From Zhongshania aliphaticivorans (lineage in GTDB: Bacteria; Pseudomonadota; Gammaproteobacteria; Pseudomonadales; Spongiibacteraceae), in the NCBI RefSeq assembly GCF_902705875.1, contig NZ_CACSIK010000001.1, positions 233,355-297,354 on the forward strand: a stretch of DNA of 64,000 nucleotides. Reading direction: 5' to 3'. Shown here piece by piece: positions 37,350 to 46,927 of the stretch. The notes beneath the pieces were generated by a model. That model saw only the letters and a program-made list of their open reading frames with translations. It was not told the DNA's origin and ran no database searches. The position numbers and the translations under genes are program-made. Position 1 is the first letter of the stretch; the number at the start of each line of letters is the position of its first letter.

Positions 37350-38435
37350 TTACGCTTCGCGGCTGAAGGCGATTAGATGGTCTGCCTCTGTCGTGATTTG
37401 TACGGTTTCTTTAATGGCGTAATTGCGGTGGCTGGGAAGCAGGGCCTCTACTCGACTGCCGGTGGGTAGGCTTAAGGTGTAGAGCGTAGCGCTACCAGAA
37501 AAGACCTTTTTCTCCACGGTGGCGGAGATACCGCCGAAGTCACTCAATACGATGTCGTCAGGGCGTAATAATACATCTACTGGTGAGCCGGGTAGCCATG
37601 GGTAGGGGCGGTTGCCCATTAGGGTGCCAAGTTCGGTGGTGATGGTGTTGGTTTCAGTGCCGATCACGCCGGGGAGAAAACAGCCTTCGCCGATAAAGTC
37701 GGCCACGGTGCGATTGCTGGGTTCGTGGTAAAGGTTAAAGGGAATATCCCATTGTTGCAGTTGGCCACCGTGTAACAGCCCAACTTGATCACTAAAGGCA
37801 AAGGCTTCTTGTTGGTCGTGGGTAACTAAGATGGCGCTAATGTGAAGTTCTTTGAGAATGTCGCGCACTTCTAAGCTGAGGCGCTTGCGTAACTCGGCAT
37901 CTAGGTTTGAAAAGGGCTCGTCTAGCAGCAAGAGGTCGGGGCTGGGGGCCAGGGCGCGGGCAAGTGCGACGCGCTGTTGTTGGCCGCCAGATAATTCATG
38001 GGGGTAGCGGTGCGCTACGTTACCAAGTTGGACTAAGTCTAATAGGCGTTTAGCAATGCTGTTTTGCTGGGCGCTGGGCTGCTTACGCAGACCAAAGCAA
38101 ATATTGTCTTTAACGCTTAAGTGAGGAAAAAGTGCGTAGTCTTGAAAGACCATGCCGATATTACGCTGTTCTGGCGCGATAAGTAGATTGGGTTGGCTAA
38201 GGCAGTGGTCGCGCAGTGTGATGTTGCCGTGGGTGAGCGCTTGAAAGCCGGCGATGGCTCTCAGTATGGTGGTTTTTCCGCAACCGCTGGGGCCGAGTAA
38301 GCTACAGATGTCACCGTCGTTAACGTGGAAACTGACTTTGTCGACAACGATGTCGCTCTCGTATTGGCACTGGATTTCTTGAACTTGCAGCAATGTACGG
38401 GCCTTAGTAGTGAGGGCGTAATGGTAGCTCGCCAT
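37350..38435 (-). CDS. PotA/FbpC-type ABC transporter ATPase
   Basis: From ATG 38435 the protein has 361 residues. It shows Walker A GPSGCGKTT, the Q-loop MVFQDYALFPHL, the signature LSGGQQQRVALARAL, Walker B LLLLDEPFSNLD and the H-loop VTHDQQEA. A C-terminal TOBE-type region (VDVLLRPDDIVLSD, about residues 270-360) marks the CUT1/ferric-iron/polyamine ATPase group; FbpC-like iron transport is most similar in my judgement. No permease or binding protein lies beside it, so it must work with partners elsewhere. Confidence 0.85.
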   Translation of the reverse strand: MASYHYALTTKARTLLQVQEIQCQYESDIVVDKVSFHVNDGDICSLLGPSGCGKTTILRAIAGFQALTHGNITLRDHCLSQPNLLIAPEQRNIGMVFQDYALFPHLSVKDNICFGLRKQPSAQQNSIAKRLLDLVQLGNVAHRYPHELSGGQQQRVALARALAPSPDLLLLDEPFSNLDAELRKRLSLEVRDILKELHISAILVTHDQQEAFAFSDQVGLLHGGQLQQWDIPFNLYHEPSNRTVADFIGEGCFLPGVIGTETNTITTELGTLMGNRPYPWLPGSPVDVLLRPDDIVLSDFGGISATVEKKVFSGSATLYTLSLPTGSRVEALLPSHRNYAIKETVQITTEADHLIAFSREA

Positions 38436-38604
38436 GGTAAGCAATATTGCGCTTAGCGTACATGCTAAAGCTTATCATTTATGTTTATTGTTGCGGTGAT
38501 GGGCTAGGTTTTGTTGTGCTTGCTGGATGCAGGTATGAGTTGTGGGTTGGTTGGTTTGGCGTGAGTGGCAAGCCACGTTATCAGCGTAGCTTGCCGGGCT
38601 GCTG

Positions 38605-39519
38605 TTATGCCTCAGCTTGTTTGAGTAAAAATTCGAGCAGCGCTTTTTGAGCGTGCAGGCGATTTTCCGCTTCATCCCAAATGACGGTGTTGGGGTCATC
38701 CATTAACTCTGCGCTGATTTCTTCGCCGCGTTTGGCGGGTAGGCAGTGCATATAAAGGGCGTCGGGATTAGCGAGGTCCATGAGGGTGCGATTGATTTGA
38801 TAGCCAGCAAGTTTGCGGCGGCGCTCTGCTTTTTCTTCTTCTTGGCCCATAGAGGCCCAAACGTCAGTCACTAGCAGGTCGGAGCCGCGGGCGGCGTCAA
38901 CGGGATCGCGAACAATTTCAACGTGGTCGCCGGCGGCGGCAACAAGGTCGGCGCGGGGGTCAAAACCCTCTGGGCAGGCCACCATTAATTTAAAGTCGAG
39001 CATCACCGCAGCGTTTATATAGGACTGGCACATATTGTTGCCATCACCAACCCAAGCAACTTGTTTGCCTTTCATGCTGCCGCGATTTTCAACAAAGGTT
39101 TGTATGTCGGCAAGCAATTGGCAGGGGTGGTAGTCGTCGGTGAGTGCGTTAATAACGGGAACGCGAGAGTTGGCAGCAAAGCGTTCGATAATGTCGTGCT
39201 CAAAGGTACGAATCATCACAATGTCGCACATTGATGATATTACTTTGGCGCTGTCTTCTATGGGTTCGCCGCGACCTAACTGGGTGTCGCGTGACGATAA
39301 GAAAATAGCGTGGCCGCCCAAGTGCGCCATGCCCGCTTCAAATGAAATACGAGTGCGGGTAGAGGATTTCTCAAACACCATTCCCAAGACATAGTTAGGA
39401 AATTGAATGCTCGTTTTACGGGCTTTGTGTTCGGCTTTGAGTTCAATGGCACGCTGAATAAGTTGTTCCAGTTCGGCGGGGCTCAAATCCGTGAGAGTTA
39501 AAAAGTGTCGTAAGGCCAT
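38605..39519 (-). CDS. argF: Ornithine carbamoyltransferase
   Basis: The 304-residue enzyme has the carbamoyl phosphate loop SSTRTR near residue 52, the HPCQLLAD motif (here [12 protein letters not shown]), the ornithine-side DVWASMG, and the HCLPAKRG signature near 265. It makes citrulline from ornithine and carbamoyl phosphate in arginine synthesis. AAAGGTAGC precedes the ATG. It lies 27 bases after argD and is probably cotranscribed with it. Confidence 0.95.
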   Translation of the reverse strand: MALRHFLTLTDLSPAELEQLIQRAIELKAEHKARKTSIQFPNYVLGMVFEKSSTRTRISFEAGMAHLGGHAIFLSSRDTQLGRGEPIEDSAKVISSMCDIVMIRTFEHDIIERFAANSRVPVINALTDDYHPCQLLADIQTFVENRGSMKGKQVAWVGDGNNMCQSYINAAVMLDFKLMVACPEGFDPRADLVAAAGDHVEIVRDPVDAARGSDLLVTDVWASMGQEEEKAERRRKLAGYQINRTLMDLANPDALYMHCLPAKRGEEISAELMDDPNTVIWDEAENRLHAQKALLEFLLKQAEA

Positions 39520-39546
39520 TCGGCTACCTTTGCTGCTGAACCGGCA

Positions 39547-40737
39547 TTATGCCGCGCTGCTCTGTTCTGGCCACGCTAAAATAAGCGGGCAAAGAATAGA
39601 GAGCAATTCATCAATCTCTTGTTGGTTAATAATTAGGGGTGGTAATAAACGTACCACCCGCTCTGCTGTCACGTTAATGAGTAAGCCTTTGGCTAGTGCT
39701 TGTGAAACAAGGCCCGCGCAGGGTGTGTTCAGCTCTATACCAATCATTAAACCTTGGCCGCGCACTTCTTTTACATGCGGGGCACCGGCGAGTTGTTGTT
39801 TAAGGCCGGCTAGCAAATAGTGGCCGTTTTCCGCTATTTGTTCAATGGTGTTATTGCTAGTAAGCGTGTTGACCACGGCAAGGCTGGCGGCGCAAACCAG
39901 TGGGTTGCCGCCAAATGTAGAGCCGTGATTACCGGGTTGAAGCAATGAGGCGGCTTTACCGTGGGCGAGACAGGCGCCGATGGGCACGCCATTGCCAAGG
40001 CCTTTAGCTGTGGCTACCACATCCGGCATGATGTCGGTGTGCTGGTAGGCAAAATATTTGCCGGTTCTACCATTGCCGGTTTGCACTTCGTCTAGCATAA
40101 GTAGCCAGTCGTATCTGTCGCAAAGGGCGCGTAATTGCGCAAGGTATTCCGCTGGCAGGGTGTGTATGCCGCCTTCACCTTGAATGGGTTCAATTAAAAT
40201 TGCAGAAACACTGTCGTTGTTATGGGCAATGGTTTCTAAGGCGGCAATATCGCCAAAGGGGGCGCGAATAAAACCGCGTACCAGTGGTTCGAAACCTGCT
40301 TGAATTTTGCGGTTACCCGAGGCCGTTAAGGTCGCTAAGGTACGGCCGTGAAAGGCTTGCTCCATTACGACAACGTGGGGAATCTCGATGTTGCGATTGT
40401 GGCCGTGTTTGCGGGCCAATTTAATCGCGGCTTCGTTGGCTTCGGCGCCAGAGTTAGAGAAAAACACATTGTCCATGCCGCTGACGCTGCACAGCGCCTC
40501 GGCGAGTGCCTGCTGTTTTTCCACCGAGTATAAATTGGATGTATGCAGCAATTGGCCAGCTTGTTGCTGAATGGCTTCGGTAACGGCGGGGTGGCTGTGC
40601 CCAAGCGCATTGACGCCGATGCCACTAATACTGTCGAGATAGCGCTTGCCTTCTGTATCGAACAGGCGAACACCCTCGCCCCGGGTAAACGATACCGGTA
40701 GACGTCCGTAGGTGTTCATTATAGCCGGCTGTGTCAT
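39547..40737 (-). CDS. argD: Acetylornithine aminotransferase
   Basis: From the ATG at 40737, preceded by GGAGA, the enzyme has 396 residues; an upstream ATG at 40791 would add a non-conserved 18-residue stretch. The class III PLP aminotransferase features are present: SGIGVNALGHSHP, NSGAEANEAAIKLAR, FHGRT, the LMLDEVQTGNGRTG block with its Asp, and the PLP lysine in VVATAKGLGNGVPIGA. It converts N-acetylglutamate semialdehyde to N-acetylornithine. Operon with argF. Confidence 0.93.
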   Translation of the reverse strand: MTQPAIMNTYGRLPVSFTRGEGVRLFDTEGKRYLDSISGIGVNALGHSHPAVTEAIQQQAGQLLHTSNLYSVEKQQALAEALCSVSGMDNVFFSNSGAEANEAAIKLARKHGHNRNIEIPHVVVMEQAFHGRTLATLTASGNRKIQAGFEPLVRGFIRAPFGDIAALETIAHNNDSVSAILIEPIQGEGGIHTLPAEYLAQLRALCDRYDWLLMLDEVQTGNGRTGKYFAYQHTDIMPDVVATAKGLGNGVPIGACLAHGKAASLLQPGNHGSTFGGNPLVCAASLAVVNTLTSNNTIEQIAENGHYLLAGLKQQLAGAPHVKEVRGQGLMIGIELNTPCAGLVSQALAKGLLINVTAERVVRLLPPLIINQQEIDELLSILCPLILAWPEQSSAA

Positions 40738-40810
40738 CAACAGATCTCCATGCGCTGTGAATAGCACATCAAGGTGCGATAAACAGTGCAAAAAAACAGT
40801 ACAAAGGATT

Positions 40811-40840
40811 TAAAACGCAAAAGGGCAGCCAGCGCTGCCC
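40811..40840 (-). terminator. Rho-independent terminator of the alcohol dehydrogenase gene
   Basis: On the minus strand GGGCAGC-GCTG-GCTGCCC is followed by TTTTGCGTTTT. It lies 166 bases after the stop of the gene at 41006-42166 and before argD. Confidence 0.85.
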
Positions 40841-41005
40841 AGTCAGACCCTCAATAATATAAGGAACTAGGCCGAAATTCTAGGCCTAGGTGGTGGAAAA
40901 GCATCGATCTTCAGGTTTTTGGTGTCAGTATTAACTTACGGTGCAGGCCTTGTTATTCCAGCTTGAGTGAGTTGCTGTGTTCGTTTGCGCTGGGGGCGTA
41001 ACAAA

Positions 41006-42166
41006 TTAGTTGTTCCACACGGTTTGGTAGAGCGCCGATATTTGTTCGGCACTGGGTATGTGGGGGTTATTTGCTGGCGAACCTGAGTCCAGTGCTTGCT
41101 GGGTCATAATGGGGATGGCTTGCTGCCATTGGCTTTGATCAATGCCATAACTCGCCGGTGTTGGCACCTGTAAGTCTGAACACAGTTGGCGAAGGCCGGC
41201 AATTAATTTGTGATTGGCTTGTTCATCACTGTCGCTGGCGCTAGCAAACTGCATGGCACGTGCACAGGTGGCGTAACGCGCTGGCGCGCCGATGATTGAC
41301 CACGCGGTAATATCCGGTAATAGCATGGCATTGCTCATGCCATGAGGCACATGGAATAAGCCACCAATAGGGCGGCTCATACCGTGAATGAGAGTAACCG
41401 AGGCATTAGAAAATGCAATTCCGCCTTGGGTGGCGGCCAGCATCATGGCTTCTCTGGCTACGCGATTGTCGGGTTCGTTGCAGGCGTTGCGCAAGTGTTT
41501 GGCGATGGCCGACATGGAGGCGAGTGCGAAGGTGTCAGCAAAGCTATTGGCGCGCCGGCTTACGTAAGCCTCTAATGAATGGCATAGGCTATCAAGGCCG
41601 GTATCAGCGGTTAAGCGTAGCGGCATGGTTATGGTCAGTTCAAAATCGACTAGGGCGGCAAGCGGCATTAAGCCCAGCCCCATGCACAGCATTTTTTCGT
41701 GGGTTTCGGTGTCGGTGACTACGGCGGCGCGGGTAGCTTCTGAGCCGGTGCCTGCGGTGGTGGGAATGGCAATGATCGGCAGGCCGTCATCCAGTGTGTG
41801 CGGCACTTTGTAATTGCGTAGTGGCTGGTCGCGAGTAGCCATGACCGCCATCATTTTGGCTGTATCAATTGTACTGCCGCCACCCAGAGCAACCACACAG
41901 TCATGTTGGTCTTGGTGCAATACTGCTAGGCCTTCGGTGATGGCGTCGGTGGTTGGGTCGGGAACCACGCCGGTAAAACTATTGTAGCTAAACCCTTGGT
42001 CCTTGAGTTGAGTCTCTAGCTCGCCTAGCCAACCGAGGCTGACGATAAAATCATCACTAACAAGTAAGGGTTTTTTAAGGCCGAGTTCGGTCAGTACCGC
42101 AGTTAAATTGCGGCTGGCGCCGGAGCCAATACGCAGTATTCGAGGCAGGTTGATATTCGCGGTCAT
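41006..42166 (-). CDS. Iron-containing alcohol dehydrogenase
   Basis: The 386-residue protein is a group III alcohol dehydrogenase. The nucleotide-binding GGGSTIDTAKMMAVMA lies near residue 95 and GTGSEATRAAVV near 140. Metal ligands fit Asp and His in ADTGLDSLCHSLEAY, and two further His in HGMSRPIGGLFHVPHGMSNA. It oxidises or reduces an alcohol/aldehyde with NAD(P); the substrate is not predictable. The upstream gene is divergent. Confidence 0.92.
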   Translation of the reverse strand: MTANINLPRILRIGSGASRNLTAVLTELGLKKPLLVSDDFIVSLGWLGELETQLKDQGFSYNSFTGVVPDPTTDAITEGLAVLHQDQHDCVVALGGGSTIDTAKMMAVMATRDQPLRNYKVPHTLDDGLPIIAIPTTAGTGSEATRAAVVTDTETHEKMLCMGLGLMPLAALVDFELTITMPLRLTADTGLDSLCHSLEAYVSRRANSFADTFALASMSAIAKHLRNACNEPDNRVAREAMMLAATQGGIAFSNASVTLIHGMSRPIGGLFHVPHGMSNAMLLPDITAWSIIGAPARYATCARAMQFASASDSDEQANHKLIAGLRQLCSDLQVPTPASYGIDQSQWQQAIPIMTQQALDSGSPANNPHIPSAEQISALYQTVWNN

Positions 42167-42422
42167 GGTTGAACTCTCGTCATTTTTTATGGGGGTGATT
42201 TAATCTTGGTCAGGCGCTGAGTGCAAGTGAGTTGCCATCGTTGAGTGTGCGTTATTGAAAAGTTCGCACTTACCGGTAAGGCCAAAAGTGACGATATTGG
42301 ATGATGTGCATTCGGTGTTTTCCACGCGAAAAATTGTATTCGGCAGCAAGGGACTTGCGGATGGTTGGTATCACTAGGCATATTAGCGATAATCACAGTT
42401 CTTATTTTTGAGTAAACATCTA

Positions 42423-43973
42423 ATGGCTACATCTCCTCAGTTAGACCCCGTTAAGCTCGGCTTATTTGTTAGCCGCTTGGAGTCGGTGTGTGAGGAAATG
42501 GGCGCCGTATTGCAGCGTGCGGCTTTCTCACCAAACATCAAAGATCGCTTGGATTTCTCCTGCGCCATATTTGATGCAGCTGGCGATTTGTGCGCGCAGG
42601 CTGCACACATTCCCGTTCATTTGGGCAGCATGGCCTACGCCATGGCAGATATTGTCAGCGCCTATGAGTGGCGCGCTGGCGATATGGTGGTGGTGAACGA
42701 TCCGTTTTTGGGCGGCACACATTTACCCGACGTTACCGTTATTGCGCCTTTTTTTGACGAGCAGAATGAGCTGTTGGCCTTTGTGGTTAACCGAGCTCAT
42801 CATGCCGATATTGGTTCTAGCACTCCGGGTTCGATGCCATTGTCTCGGCATCTGGATGAAGAGGGTGTGGTGATTCCGCCTACTTGTTTGGTGCGTAACG
42901 GCGAGTTAAATGAGGCGCTGTTAACGGGTTGGTTTGGTGATGGTCAGCACGGCGACTTCATCGCTCAGGTCAGTGCTAATCGTACAGGCTTAACGCGATT
43001 GTCAGAGGTTATTGGCGCATTACCGGTGTTATTTTCTGAGGCCGTTGCCCAGCTGCAAGATTATGCAGAAAACATTGCTCGACGTCGTTTGGCTGAGTTG
43101 CCGCTAGGAACTTATCGATTTGTTGATTACATGGATGACGATGGTTTTGGTGGCGAAAAACTGCCAATTGCGGTGTGCATTAATTTAACTGAAGCCGGTG
43201 TCATCGTCGATTTTAGCGGCACGGCACCCCAGGTGGCGGGTAATATTAACTGTCCTTTGTCTGTTGCAGCGGCGGCGGTGTATTACGTTTTCCGTTGTTT
43301 AATGCCGGGAGAGGTTCCGGTTTGTATGGGGTTGTTTAGGCCAATTTCATTGTCTGCTCCAAAGGGTTCCCTGCTAAATGCTAATCGCCCTGCAGCGGTA
43401 GCCGCCGGTAATGTTGAGACCTCAATGAGAATTACTGACGTGGTTTTGGGTGCCTTGGCGCAGGCTATTCCTGAACGTATTCCCGCGGCGAGCCAGGGGA
43501 CCATGAATAATATTGCGATGGGCGGGACAGTAAACACGCATGGTAAAAACGAGGCTTGGAATTATTATGAAACTATCGCGGGGGGGATGGGGGCGCATGC
43601 GCAGGGCAATGGCCTGAGTGCGGTGCAGAGCCATATGACAAACACCTTAAATACCCCTGTAGAGAGTTTGGAAATGCATTATCCACTGCGATTGCGTCGC
43701 TATGCTTTAAGAGAAGGCTCGGGAGGACGCGGAAAATATCAGGGTGGGTTGGGCGTGGTGCGTGAATTTGAGTTTTTAGCGCCAGCTCAATTCACCTTGC
43801 TAACAGAGCGCCGCTCACTTGCGCCGTGGGGGCTAGCAGGGGGTGGTGATGGACAGCCTGGGATGAACTATTTAAATGGTCGTTCGCTGCCAGCAAAGGT
43901 GAGTCAGCATGCCGCGATGGGCGATATACTCACCATTGAGACCCCGGGCGGGGGTGGTTGGGGTGAGGCTTAA
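42423..43973 (+). CDS. Hydantoinase B/oxoprolinase-family protein
   Basis: From the ATG at 42423 the protein has 516 residues; a TTG five codons earlier is the alternative. It has the HyuB hallmarks: AAFSPNIKDRLDFSCAIFDAAGDL, HIPVHLGSMAYA, VVNDPFLGGTHLPDVTVIAPFF, VVNRAHHADIGSSTPGSMP, and a Gly-rich C-terminus (RGKYQGGLGVVREFEF, TPGGGGWG). HyuB normally works with a HyuA subunit in ATP-dependent ring opening of hydantoins, oxoproline or in acetone carboxylation. No hyuA is next to it, so the reaction is open. Confidence 0.88.
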   Translation: MATSPQLDPVKLGLFVSRLESVCEEMGAVLQRAAFSPNIKDRLDFSCAIFDAAGDLCAQAAHIPVHLGSMAYAMADIVSAYEWRAGDMVVVNDPFLGGTHLPDVTVIAPFFDEQNELLAFVVNRAHHADIGSSTPGSMPLSRHLDEEGVVIPPTCLVRNGELNEALLTGWFGDGQHGDFIAQVSANRTGLTRLSEVIGALPVLFSEAVAQLQDYAENIARRRLAELPLGTYRFVDYMDDDGFGGEKLPIAVCINLTEAGVIVDFSGTAPQVAGNINCPLSVAAAAVYYVFRCLMPGEVPVCMGLFRPISLSAPKGSLLNANRPAAVAAGNVETSMRITDVVLGALAQAIPERIPAASQGTMNNIAMGGTVNTHGKNEAWNYYETIAGGMGAHAQGNGLSAVQSHMTNTLNTPVESLEMHYPLRLRRYALREGSGGRGKYQGGLGVVREFEFLAPAQFTLLTERRSLAPWGLAGGGDGQPGMNYLNGRSLPAKVSQHAAMGDILTIETPGGGGWGEA

Positions 43974-44083
43974 ACACGTGGGCATTACTTTTGCGATTGA
44001 AATTGCTAGAATGGCGCTAACATTCCCCGGATAAGCGCCCCGTGAATTAGGCCTTATCACCGTTATCCGACAGCAGGTGACCC

Positions 44084-44416
44084 ATGGACACGATTGAAGC
44101 AATCAAGCAGCAAATTACAGCAAACCCAATTATTCTTTATATGAAGGGTTCTCCCAATCAACCACAGTGTGGATTTTCTGCAAGATCATCACAGGCATTG
44201 ATGGAGTGTGGTGAGCGTTTTGCGTTTGTGGATGTTTTGTCTAACCCTGATATTCGCGCAAAGCTGCCAGAATTTGCTAATTGGCCAACTTTCCCACAAT
44301 TATGGGTAGCCGGTGAATTGGTGGGTGGCTGCGATATTATTTGTGAAATGCACGAAAGCGGTGAGCTGAAAACTTTGGTTCAAGAAACCGCCACAGCACA
44401 GGCGAGTGCTGAGTAA
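44084..44416 (+). CDS. grxD: Monothiol glutaredoxin
   Basis: The 110-residue protein has the CGFS active-site motif (QCGFSAR), the LYMKGSPNQP start, NWPTFPQLWVAGELVGGCDI and the GELKTLV end that define the Grx4/GrxD class. It binds a [2Fe-2S] cluster with glutathione and handles Fe-S cluster transfer. It has its own terminator directly downstream. Confidence 0.96.
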   Translation: MDTIEAIKQQITANPIILYMKGSPNQPQCGFSARSSQALMECGERFAFVDVLSNPDIRAKLPEFANWPTFPQLWVAGELVGGCDIICEMHESGELKTLVQETATAQASAE

Positions 44417-44442
44417 GTTTTTAATCGCAATTCTTTATTTTG

Positions 44443-44476
44443 AAAGCCCAGTGTTTATAGCACTGGGCTTTTTTTT
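44443..44476 (+). terminator. grxD terminator
   Basis: AAAGCCCAGTG, a seven-base loop and CACTGGGCTTT followed by an extended T run form a perfect 11-bp stem. Confidence 0.95.
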
Positions 44477-44645
44477 GTTCACCTTATACCCTCTCTGCTT
44501 TTCTAAAAATGAGCCTCTTGGCAGCCATACTCAGGTGTTCTTACCAGCGATTGACTGTTATGGCGTAGCAAGGTTGGTGCTGTAGTCAATGGTCTACATT
44601 GGGCGCCGTGCTAATGTTCACTCAATATTGATGGAGAGTGAAACA

Positions 44646-45104
44646 ATGAACCCAACCTTGAAACTGTGGCAGAAAATGGCTGCGTATCCTGCTGGTCGAC
44701 AGTTATTTTCTAAGGGCGTATGTCTTAAAGCGCCTTACTTTGGCACGATTAAGCCGGTGTTTGAAGAGCTGGATACGGGGCGTGCTGTGGTGCGAATTAA
44801 AGAGCGCCGCGCCCTGCATAATCATATTCGCAGTGTTCATGCGATCGCCTTATGTAACTTGGCTGAAGTGGCCGGAGGCGTTGTATGCGAGGCATCAATG
44901 CCTGCGGGTATGCGTTGGATTCCTGCTGGTATGACTGTGCGCTATTTGGGGAGTGCAAAGGGCGTGTTGCGGGGTTACGCGACGATGCGCGATATTGTTG
45001 TGGGTGAAAAAGGCCTGGTGCCGGTAACGGTAGAGGTAAAAAATACGGCGGGTGATGTGGTATTTGATGCCGAAATCTCTATGCATATATCGCCCAAAAA
45101 ATAG
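44646..45104 (+). CDS. DUF4442 hot-dog fold protein (thioesterase-like)
   Basis: From the ATG at 44646, preceded by GGAGAG, the protein has 152 residues. It fits DUF4442, a PaaI-like hot-dog domain: APYFGTIKPVFEELDTGRAVVRIKERRALHNHIRSVHAIALCNLAE near the N-terminal half and a beta-rich C-terminus ending DAEISMHISPKK. Family members are presumed acyl-thioesterases or acyl-binding proteins in the cytoplasm. Confidence 0.82.
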   Translation: MNPTLKLWQKMAAYPAGRQLFSKGVCLKAPYFGTIKPVFEELDTGRAVVRIKERRALHNHIRSVHAIALCNLAEVAGGVVCEASMPAGMRWIPAGMTVRYLGSAKGVLRGYATMRDIVVGEKGLVPVTVEVKNTAGDVVFDAEISMHISPKK

Positions 45105-45116
45105 AGGGCCTAAGGT

Positions 45117-46553
45117 TTAGCCTTGTAACGGTTGAGCGAGTATCCACAGCCCCGCACCTGTAAAAATCACCATAAGTAGTAACATGGGTAGCTGGCTGAT
45201 ACTCGCTTGTTTAGCGTTTGAAAAACTGCGTAGTGCTTCGGCATGGGCTAAAAAAACACTGGCCACATGGCCGATCAAAATGAGCCATACTTGGCTGTTC
45301 CAGATAAACCCCATGTCCGGCAAAATTGGAATTCTTCCGCTAATGGCCGTGCCAAATAGATCCCATCCCCAGCCAAAGGGGTCTGAAAATAATCCGCGTA
45401 GTTTAAAACCTTGGCTAAGCACTAAGGTGTAGTAATGGGTGATGTGGTAAACCAATGCAATGGGTAGCAAGCTATAACCAAAACGCAGTGATAGTTCAGT
45501 AACAGATAATGAGCTACGCGTTAGTTTTTTGCCAAGCCAAAGAAAAAATAAAAATAAACCTAAGTAAAGAAAGGGCGATAGTAAAAGGCACAGCGTTTCA
45601 AATGCGATATACCAAGGGCGTAGCATGACGTAAGCGTATATTGGGTGTTGCCCGAGTAGGGGTTCTAAAATATGAAAAGGATCTTTCCAGAAAAGGTTAA
45701 ACCACAAGCTGGTTTCGCGAAGGCCATCGTAAGCGGTAGATGACAACATAAATAATAAAAAAATAAGTAAGCTGCGATGCTCAATGCGCTGATGAAGTAG
45801 GCCGCTAAATGGCATGCGTAATGCGAGTTGTTGTGTGGTATGGCAGTGATGTATGGGCGCCATTTTAGCAATGAGTCTTAACATAACCGAGAATAACTCA
45901 CCGTAGCGAAACCATGCTTTAGCGCCGATCAAATAAATGCAGCTGATATTTAAAATGGTGTAAGCAATTAAAATAAGTGAGAGCGAAAAGGGCTTGGTAT
46001 TGCCAAATAATTCAAGGCAAATAAATCCCATGTATAGCCATACCGCTGGCCAATAGGCGAGCTGGTTGGGGTAGTCGTAACGGCCACGATTAAAATTACG
46101 CGCCTTAATGGCCAGCAATTTCCACGGGTTAAGGTAATGATACCAATTGCCGAATATAGCGCTGAGATAGCATGCGCCAAGCGCAAAACTAATCCAAAAA
46201 AAGGTCATATTAAAATTGCGGTAGCGATCTTGGCTGCCAATAATGCCGCTGATGATGGCTAGGCAAAAACACAAGGCGAGTAGGACTTGCAGTATTGTGA
46301 GTAATTTTAAACGCTGGATAATTCGACGCAGGCGGTGAGTCGCGATGAGTATTTGCCGGTGGGGGCGGTTTGCATTATCGGCGCTGTAGAAAAAACCTAA
46401 AATTAAAAATGATAAAATGAGTGCGGCCATCGCCCCATAAATATACATCCAATAGGGCATGGGTAATTTATAAGGCTCGCCAAAGGAATGGCCAAGAGCA
46501 TAAGAAGGCAGTGTGCAAAGCCCCGTGGCGAGCGCTTGAATTTTATAGCGCAT
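45117..46553 (-). CDS. Polytopic membrane protein (family sometimes annotated as fenitrothion hydrolase)
   Basis: The 478-residue protein has about ten to twelve membrane helices. The N-terminal ALGHSFGEPYKLPMPYWMYIYGA and GNWYHYLNPWKLL segments are the conserved motifs of a membrane family whose members are often labelled fenitrothion hydrolase from one characterised relative; the true role is unclear. Histidines in HITHYYTLVLSQG and HVASVFLAHAEALR could bind metal or heme. Its ATG shares the A of the stop of the cupredoxin-like gene (TAATG). Confidence 0.65.
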   Translation of the reverse strand: MRYKIQALATGLCTLPSYALGHSFGEPYKLPMPYWMYIYGAMAALILSFLILGFFYSADNANRPHRQILIATHRLRRIIQRLKLLTILQVLLALCFCLAIISGIIGSQDRYRNFNMTFFWISFALGACYLSAIFGNWYHYLNPWKLLAIKARNFNRGRYDYPNQLAYWPAVWLYMGFICLELFGNTKPFSLSLILIAYTILNISCIYLIGAKAWFRYGELFSVMLRLIAKMAPIHHCHTTQQLALRMPFSGLLHQRIEHRSLLIFLLFMLSSTAYDGLRETSLWFNLFWKDPFHILEPLLGQHPIYAYVMLRPWYIAFETLCLLLSPFLYLGLFLFFLWLGKKLTRSSLSVTELSLRFGYSLLPIALVYHITHYYTLVLSQGFKLRGLFSDPFGWGWDLFGTAISGRIPILPDMGFIWNSQVWLILIGHVASVFLAHAEALRSFSNAKQASISQLPMLLLMVIFTGAGLWILAQPLQG

Positions 46554-46927
46554 TAGCGCGGATAAACCTCAATGGTGCCAAGTTGGACTTCGCTAACATG
46601 CACTTCTAAGGCAAACCGGCCTACCTGTGTTGCGGTAAACGTCACATTTTCTTTTACGCCTGCGCTTAGCTCAATATGCATTTCTACGCCGTGAATATGA
46701 ACGGCGGCGTCTTTGTCGCTCACAAAACCCAGTTGGGCAACATCACCTAGTTTGAGCTTGATGACCTGCGGCTCTGGAATACTGCCGCTGAGAATAGCAA
46801 AGTAATACGCTGTGGTGGTGGCCGTATTACTCCCGTCTGTTGGTGTGGTCATTTTGGGTTTCATCACCAGCCAAAGGCCGGTGAGTATGAAAACCGCACA
46901 GAGTAAAAAAATCAGCTTTTGACGCAT
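46553..46927 (-). CDS. Membrane-anchored cupredoxin-like protein
   Basis: The 124-residue product has an N-terminal transmembrane helix (LIFLLCAVFILTGLWLVM) and a beta-sandwich of cupredoxin type: VIKLKLGDVAQLGFVSDKDAAVHIHGVEMHIEL, TFTATQVGRFALEVH. The HIHG and C-terminal EVHVSEVQLG could give histidine ligands, but the usual Cys is absent, so a blue-copper site is not proven. It sits between the hydrolase lipoprotein and the polytopic protein without gaps. Confidence 0.7.
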   Translation of the reverse strand: MRQKLIFLLCAVFILTGLWLVMKPKMTTPTDGSNTATTTAYYFAILSGSIPEPQVIKLKLGDVAQLGFVSDKDAAVHIHGVEMHIELSAGVKENVTFTATQVGRFALEVHVSEVQLGTIEVYPR

